Assembly (NCBI GenBank): GCA_032719365.1
Contig: CM064873.1
Coordinates: 36,867,742-36,931,741 of the forward strand
Source: Prinsepia uniflora
Lineage: Eukaryota; Streptophyta; Magnoliopsida; Rosales; Rosaceae
Length of the DNA: 64,000 bases
Direction: 5' to 3'
The position numbers and the translations under genes were made by a program. Shown piece by piece: positions 58,594 through 64,000 of this stretch (positions are counted from its first letter, which is position 1; the number at the start of each line of letters is the position of its first letter). A model generated the notes under the pieces. The model did not search any database. It worked only from the letters and a program-made list of their open reading frames with translations, and was not told the DNA's origin.

Positions 58594-59032
58594 TGAGATG
58601 ATGTTGAGACAAACGCTAAAGATAAGAATAATGGAGGGGATGATGACGGGGGAAATGAACATGTATCCGAAACATATGCATCCTTGAGCCCATTTACTGG
58701 TGAGGCAGATTTCACTCATACCACCCAAGATTATGATCATGGATGTAGAGAAGGAGGAGAAGGAATGGATGGTGTTGGGAAAGATTACACTCGGACACGC
58801 AACATATATGAAGGTTATGGAAACCCATCTTCTGAGGATTCCATGGAAATTAGTTTTGAGTCAATGAGTTTAGGCTCCGATCCTAGTAACAACTCAAATG
58901 ATCCATATGCTTATGGTCAATATAGTTACCACCAGTTAGACATCCATCTCCCTCAAATGCCACATGGTTATGGAAGCTATGAAGATCCTCATCTCAATAA
59001 AGATTATGGAGAAGTTAGTTGGGTAAATCCTA
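56730..59032 (+). pseudogene. hAT-superfamily transposase-like gene, 5' and middle part
   Basis: Transposases of this class bind element ends through a BED zinc finger and cut DNA through an RNase H-like core. From ATG at 56730: BED finger (RIDPAWKYAIAIPRNKNGLICSFC...GGIMRFKF), a frameshift near 56900, then IGENIRAGLRGDPLDTQ and an acidic spacer. A likely intron lies at about 57484-57566. The DUF659-type core follows (MCDGWTGPTKLSIINFMVYSKG, VTDNGSNFKKAGK, WTPCATHCIDLI). Stops at 57304-57306, 57661-57663 and 58201-58203, and a GAT repeat (58540-58595) coding poly-Asp, interrupt it. The C-terminal hAT dimerisation domain is not visible. The tail runs to SWVNP, where a solo LTR interrupts; it resumes at 62181. 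Confidence 0.85.
58540..58595. repeat. (GAT)n microsatellite
   Basis: About 17 GAT/GAC triplets within the hAT-like coding sequence, translating as an aspartate run followed by a stop. Likely unstable in length. Confidence 0.9.
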
Positions 59033-59202
59033 TGTCAGGACCCGTCCCAAATCCCCTGGGATTAACGTGGGACGTGCCTGATCCTGTCTGACATGAGGAG
59101 AAATTCCGTCTCTAGCCCTCACCGGGCTTCCAGAGTACGCAAGGATCGGAGGAGGAGGAGTGTGATGTCTCGTCTCTGCTACAGCCTGCATCCGCGATCA
59201 AC

Positions 59203-60682
59203 CTGAAAGGCATTAAAACATCAAAAGTCGTGAGTGGACAAATTAATATTTTCATTAAAAACATTTTCACATAAAGACATTTATGCCCTTCATTAAAAGC
59301 ATATGCATGCATTGAAACCATTTATCAAAATGTTCATAAAACCATTTGTCAAACATTCTCAAAACCCTTCAAGGGTTCATGTCCGGTTCCCATAAACTGT
59401 CATGACCCATAAAACCATTTGGGTCCCAGACCCGAAATCACAAACTTGAAAACATGGAACACGGTAACTCAAATCAATAGGGACTCAGCCCCAAATCATG
59501 TCACATGGGACTCTGCCCAAAACCATTCTCAGTGAAATACCAAAACATCGACTACGGGGTCTCTGTCCAAAACCACTTTCCAAAACACGGGGTCTCCGCC
59601 CCCAAATCACTTTCCATAAGAATCACATACGTACGCATAAGTATAACTCATCCGCAGCACTTCCGAGAAGATGCCAACTCGCGGCACACAGCCCCTAGGG
59701 AACACATCCCCGATATATGTCACGATATCATATCTATACTAGTTTACACACTACCCGGGGTCTCACTCCGAGTCTTCTCCCAGGAATTCTCCATCTGGGA
59801 GGCTCTATCTTCGGACCTAATCAGATCATCTCTCCGGAATCTGGTCCGGGACCACAACATAAATCGTAACCCCCACTCCTAGAACAAGATACCTATGGGG
59901 ATACCCATTTTGGTATGTGGATCGTGACTGTCCAGGTCGACGTCTAGAGGAGACCATATAATCATATGGAGGGTATAATTCATTTTCAAAACTTCTTCTT
60001 TCTTTCTCAAAACACATTTCAACTGGGTCTCATACCCGATTCATCTCAACGGGATTCCTCAAATCCGATTCAAATCAATTTCACAGGCCTCGGCCTAAAT
60101 CCACAGTTCAACAGGCTCTCATGCCCGAATTCTCATTTCATAAACCGAACTGGAACTCAAGCCGGATTTCACAATCAACTGAGGCTCTCGCCCGATATCA
60201 CAAATAACTGGGCCCTAAGCCCGAAACCATAAAGCAACGGGGCCTCAAGCCCGATTTCACAACCAATAGGGCCTCAAGCCAGATACTACAGACAAAAGGA
60301 CCTCCAGCCCGATATTACAACCAAATGGGTCTCAAGCCCGGATCATAAATCAACGGGACCCTCGGTCCGATCGTATAACTCAAATGGACCCTCGGTCCGA
60401 TTTCTCGTCAAATCATATGGACTCCAAGTCCGAGAGTTTGTAAATCAAATGGGCCTCATGCCCGAGTTCGTATTTCTAGATCCAAAATCCATTTATGAAA
60501 CCCTCGTTGAAAACCTAGCACGTATAAGCATCGTATAAAACCGAAAATCTCAAAATACGTGCAAATACGTAAATCCTAGGCTACCACAAAAAAAAAATGC
60601 ACTCATGGAATCACAAAATATATTCTAAAACAATTATAAAACATTTATGCATGCATCAAATTCATAAAACAAGTCCATTCAC
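59203..60682 (-). other. Putative LTR leader intron (solo LTR in hAT)
   Basis: The minus-strand donor reads GTGAATGGAC (60682-60673), one change from GTGAGTGGAC. Its partner GTCCACTCAC is at 59239-59230, and GCCTTTCAG ends at 59203. At 1480 nt it is the longest of these intervals and encloses the longest hairpin array. Confidence 0.38.
60025..60474 (-). repeat. Longest microhairpin array, about 14 co-varying units
   Basis: Units every 30-35 bp: GGGT...ACCC (60025-60037), GGACC-CTC-GGTCC (60356-60368), GGACT-CCA-AGTCC (60419-60431), GGGC-CTCAT-GCCC (60451-60463) and others, each followed by GA. The stem bases differ between units but remain complementary within most units. Weaker units extend left to about 59340. 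Confidence 0.82.
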
Positions 60683-61638
60683 AGACCGTCTGAAGTCGCG
60701 CCTCGATAGGCATGCCATAAGTGTCTCTCGGGCCAATCGTCGCTTCCGGGATTCCCAAATCTGTCCAAATTAATTTAGAGGGTTACTAACTACTTAAATA
60801 ACCCCTCACTAAAGACCCGTAACTTTACGGAATTTCTAACTATTTTTAAACGTGAACCTAAACCTTCGGACAACCCGAACTATATCGAAACGATGTCTGA
60901 TTGCCACGAAACCAGTCCCAAATTTTCGTTACATCGAATAGATGATTTGACATGTTGAAGACATCCCCAAATACCCTACCACGTGCTGCCACACGCCCAA
61001 GAATGGTCCTGCGCGTGGGCCTCATGCGCCAGGACTGTTCACCTTCTTCAAGCTTGGTTGAACCGGTCCGGCCGGTTCACTCTGTACAGCCGGTCTAACT
61101 GGACCGGAGTGACCGGTTCAGGGCTCCCCACTCTTCATTTTTCATCCAATCTTCCCCTTTTCAATTCCATTCTTCCTATTTTCTCATTTCCTACCATTTC
61201 CAATCATCAAACCTAATCAAAACACCCTAAATCCTATCCATGTTTAGAGGGCCTCACGTCCTAACTTTTTATTTTCCTCCCACGGCTTCCACAGCCGTCC
61301 ACCCACCACCAAAACCTCCTCTAAACCATCCTAAAAACCAACAAAACTCATCCTAATCATCCAAAACAATCCATAATGTATAAATCGACATAAAATGGAA
61401 AAATGGGCAAATCGAGTACCTTCTCGGGTTTGGGTCTCAGCCGTCCACGGCGGTGCCAACCTGGTCGGCCACCACCATCATCTTTTCCTCTCTTCGTTCC
61501 CTTGGTCTCAGTCATGGTCATACGGGGGATTGGTTTGGATGGGAATGAAGGTAATCGGGTTTGGTTTCGGTTTGGTGGATGGAAAATGATCGATGAAGAA
61601 AAGGGATGATATGCATGAATATAAAATGATGTCCAGTG

Positions 61639-61662
61639 GATGAGTGACACTTGTCACTCATC
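61639..61662. promoter_or_regulatory. Conserved LTR palindrome
   Basis: Exact copy of the palindrome at 22084-22107, in the first 550 bp of this LTR on its own strand. Confidence 0.6.
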
Positions 61663-62180
61663 TATTGGGAAGTACAGAAATATTTGGGCCACACTTAAGT
61701 CCAAAAGTCCCTCGTCTAGTAAAACACACAATAGTACATTCCAACTTCCGTGAACCGTAACTTCCCCGTCGAACGTCCAAATTCGACATGCCGCCTGTCT
61801 ACGGATTTGTATCGTCCTGATCTACGTAATGGACCTCGGCCTTCGGCCATCGGACCTCCCAGGTCAAAATTCAAATATTCGCTCCTTTTCAACTAAATTA
61901 CCAAAATGCCCCCGATCTTCCGAAGATCATAACTTTTTCCTCGAACGTCGGAATCGGGCGTGCCACCTGTCTATGAACTCGTGACGTCCCGAACTACGTC
62001 ACAGTCATCGGCCAAAGTCCATTTGACAGCCTAAATGAAAAGTCAACGATTCACCCATTCCAGAGGCAAAATCGTCATTTCGTCCTGCTCGTCTGCTAAT
62101 CCTCCTCTAATCCCTGATTAGTCTCGCTAATCCGTCATTAATTATTAATTAATCCCAGTATTTCAGGACGGGTCATTACA

Positions 62181-62330
62181 TCCTAACTACCCCATCTATG
62201 GAGGAAAAGTAAGCCATTCAAAGGAGATATACGAATACTATGTCCAACAATACATTTCCGTTTGGTTAAGTAGCATCACTTGTCAAAACTTTTGTGTCTT
62301 GGTAGATGGAGACCAATCTAACTTTTAATC
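62181..62330 (+). pseudogene. hAT transposase-like gene, 3' end
   Basis: Continues the frame broken at 59032: after SWVNP comes NYPIYGGKVSHSKEIYEYYVQQY, and the frame ends with a stop near 62327. It begins with the right target copy TCCTA. The sequence up to 62494 is AT-rich with nothing recognisable. Confidence 0.75.
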
Positions 62331-62494
62331 TGGTAGACACTCTAATTGTTTTTAATGAAGTTCAATGTTTAAAGTATTCTTAGTGCAACATTATCAATAA
62401 AATTATGTTTTAATTTAAGTTTATCATTAAGGTTTTATACTGTTAGTTATCGTCAGATCTATATTCTATCATATGATTCAACATATATTTATTA

Positions 62495-62733
62495 TGACAG
62501 GACCCGTCCCAATCCCACTGGATTATCGTGGGATGTGCCTGCTCCCATCTGACACTGCGTGTCAGACTAGGGATAAACTCGTCACCCACTCGGGGTCCAT
62601 CAGAGTATGCCAAGAACGGCGGTGGCATGTGATGTCTCGATCTCTGCTATAGCCCGCATCCGCTATCAACCTGAAGGGTATTAAAACCATAAAAGCTGTG
62701 AGTGGACAAAAATAATTAATTTACTAAAACACA
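62495..62733 (-). mobile_element. Gypsy LTR end fragment O
   Basis: The plus strand starts TGACAGGACCCGTCCCAATCC, an LTR terminus read on the opposite strand. It contains the acceptor-side box (GTGAGTGGAC near 62699-62708) and CCTGAAGGGTA (acceptor CCCTTCAG on the minus strand). It is cut at 62733 by LTR P. Confidence 0.8.
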
Positions 62734-64000
62734 TGACACGACCCGTCCCAATCCCCCCGGGATTAACGCGGGACGACCCTGCTCCCGTCTGACACGAAGT
62801 GTCAGACAAGGAACATTTCCAACCTTTGCCCTCTCGGGTTATTAGAGTACGCCAGGATCCAGAGGAGGTATGTGATATCTCGGTCTCTGCTACAGTCCAC
62901 ATCCGCTGTCAACCTGAAGGACAGTCAAAACATTAAAAGCTGTGAGTGGAAAAAACAAGGAGTTTATAAAAACATTTTAATGAAGACATTTGTACCCTTC
63001 ACTAAAAATCATGCATGCATTCAAAAACCATTTAATCCAAAAGAACCATATGTGATACCTAAGCCCAATACCATAACCGAAAGAACCATAAAGAACCAAC
63101 CATACGAGCCACTGCCCAAATCCATAAAGATACCAACCATATGGGCCACTACCCAATTCCATACGGGACTCAGCCCAAAACATGTACACATCACATATCA
63201 TATATCATATATATATATATATAATTCACACAACCAATCCTGTCACGGTTTCCAAAGCTACGCGCGTGCTACCCGAGGTCTCAAATCCAAGTCTCTCAGG
63301 GTCCAAGGTCAATAACCGTAGATCAATGACCCTCCCTGAGGTTATGATCCAAGCCTTGCTGAGAGTAGGGTACCCAACGGGGGTGACTCCACTCAGTCAG
63401 TGCTCCGTGACTATTCCGGGGTCCACCTAGTCCAATGACCCTCCCCGGAGGAGATAATTCAAGTAAAGGAAGGTATATGAATATATATATATATATATAT
63501 ATATATAACATCCTTAAAACCTTTCAAAGTATTCATGCCCGGTCCCCATAAACCGTCATGAACCTGGAAATCCATTTAGGGTCCCCGACCTGAAAACATA
63601 AACGTAAAGTAACTGGGCCCCGTGCTTGAGCATATGCCCAATATCTCAGGGTCAGTAACGACTCCGATCGTAGTGATGCGTGCAACCATCCATTCAGGAC
63701 TACTCTCAATCCTGGTATGTCACCATGAACGTATCAACTAACGCGACCACTTCTAGATCATGGTGCACTCATCGGTGTCACCGATCGATATCCTGAACCG
63801 TTAGCACTCCGAAGTCGAGCCTCCATTGGCTGGCCGACCACAGATTGTGCATCGTGACATCTCCGGTAGGAACATATCCCAGCATGGAGGCGAGCGTCGT
63901 ATCGTCCGTTGTCGTGCACAAAGCACTTGCCTCGACTACGATTCAGACCCGTAGGTCACCAATAGGGTCATATGCCCGAGACAAAACCAAATGGGCCTCA
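62734..64000 (-). mobile_element. Gypsy LTR P, minus strand, runs off the window
   Basis: The plus strand starts TGACACGACCCGTCCCAATCC. It contains the acceptor box (GTGAGTGG near 62942), hairpin-type units (GAGCCACTGCCCAA, GGGCCACTACCCAA, GGGACTCAGCCC at 63105-63180; GGGTCCCCGACC and others from 63590), TA repeats at 63203-63222 and 63482-63507, and a segment (63383-63450) matching 20287-20350 of LTR E. No gene is supported. Confidence 0.82.

Larger units (their letters stand above)
59033..62180 (-). mobile_element. Solo gypsy LTR in the hAT-like gene, TSD TCCTA
   Basis: On the minus strand it starts TGTAATGACCCGTCCTG at 62180 and ends at 59033 with GGGACGGGTCCTGACA, 3148 bp. TCCTA lies at 59028-59032 and 62181-62185, and removing the LTR and one copy rejoins the hAT reading frame. 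It carries the palindrome (61639-61662), two conserved TGACG/GACAGGTGGCACG modules, a long microhairpin array (60025-60474) and the putative leader intron. ORFs such as 61395-61609 are not supported as genes. Confidence 0.96.

Noticed and set aside
58522..58740. Isoleucine- or serine-rich frames on the minus strand
   Set aside because: Antisense translation of the GAT microsatellite.

Overview
This is plant nuclear DNA, most likely from a eudicot able to form arbuscular-mycorrhizal symbiosis. It holds one intact host gene set in dense, deeply nested transposable elements. The gene, on the minus strand at 49767-53276, is a ten-exon CYCLOPS/IPD3, the transcriptional activator of the common symbiosis pathway that is phosphorylated by CCaMK. 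All ten exons join in frame to 551 codons. Two of the introns appear to be GC-AG. No bacterial features are present. The species cannot be named from sequence alone.

Layout. 1-20284: Ty3/gypsy elements with about 2.9 kb LTRs, plus strand, nested in one another. They comprise two or three gag-only (pol-less) elements, a decayed chromodomain-bearing pol (2246-7273) and a complete solo LTR with a 5-bp target duplication inside that pol. 20285-23149: minus-strand LTR pieces. 23150-32442: a structurally complete minus-strand gypsy element with two long, nearly equal LTRs, a TACAG duplication, a long gag and almost no pol. 32457-45103: a plus-strand gag remnant and its LTR, interrupted by a solo LTR (TSD ATTAG) and by a second LTR that itself carries a young Ty1/copia element (37112-42250, apparently identical 518-bp LTRs, TSD AAAAC, one premature stop). 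45104-47760: two more LTR or internal pieces. 47760-55100: low-copy DNA with CYCLOPS. 56730-62330: a degenerate hAT transposase-like gene split by a solo LTR (59033-62180, TSD TCCTA). 62495-64000: two further LTRs, the last running off the window.

The most unusual signal lies inside the gypsy LTRs, across several diverged subfamilies and both orientations. Each has a strong 5' splice-site-like sequence, GTGAGTGGACC. Some 0.65-1.5 kb downstream lies its reverse complement, GGTCCACTCAC, which contains a plant branch-point-like CTCAC, followed in most copies 25-30 nt later by a pyrimidine-rich CAG acceptor. The putative intron between them contains an array of tiny hairpins whose stems co-vary from unit to unit (GGGT/ACCC, GAGT/ACTC, GGACC/GGTCC, GGACT/AGTCC, GGGC/GCCC). 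I know of no description of such an element. It is the best candidate here for an undescribed system, but it rests on reading the sequence and has not been tested.

Other points of note: nearly every gypsy inactivating stop fits a C-to-T change at CAG or CGA, as expected from cytosine methylation; an 11-bp-arm palindrome is conserved in many LTRs; and one LTR family carries a dense G-box/TGACGTCA array that could bind bZIP factors.
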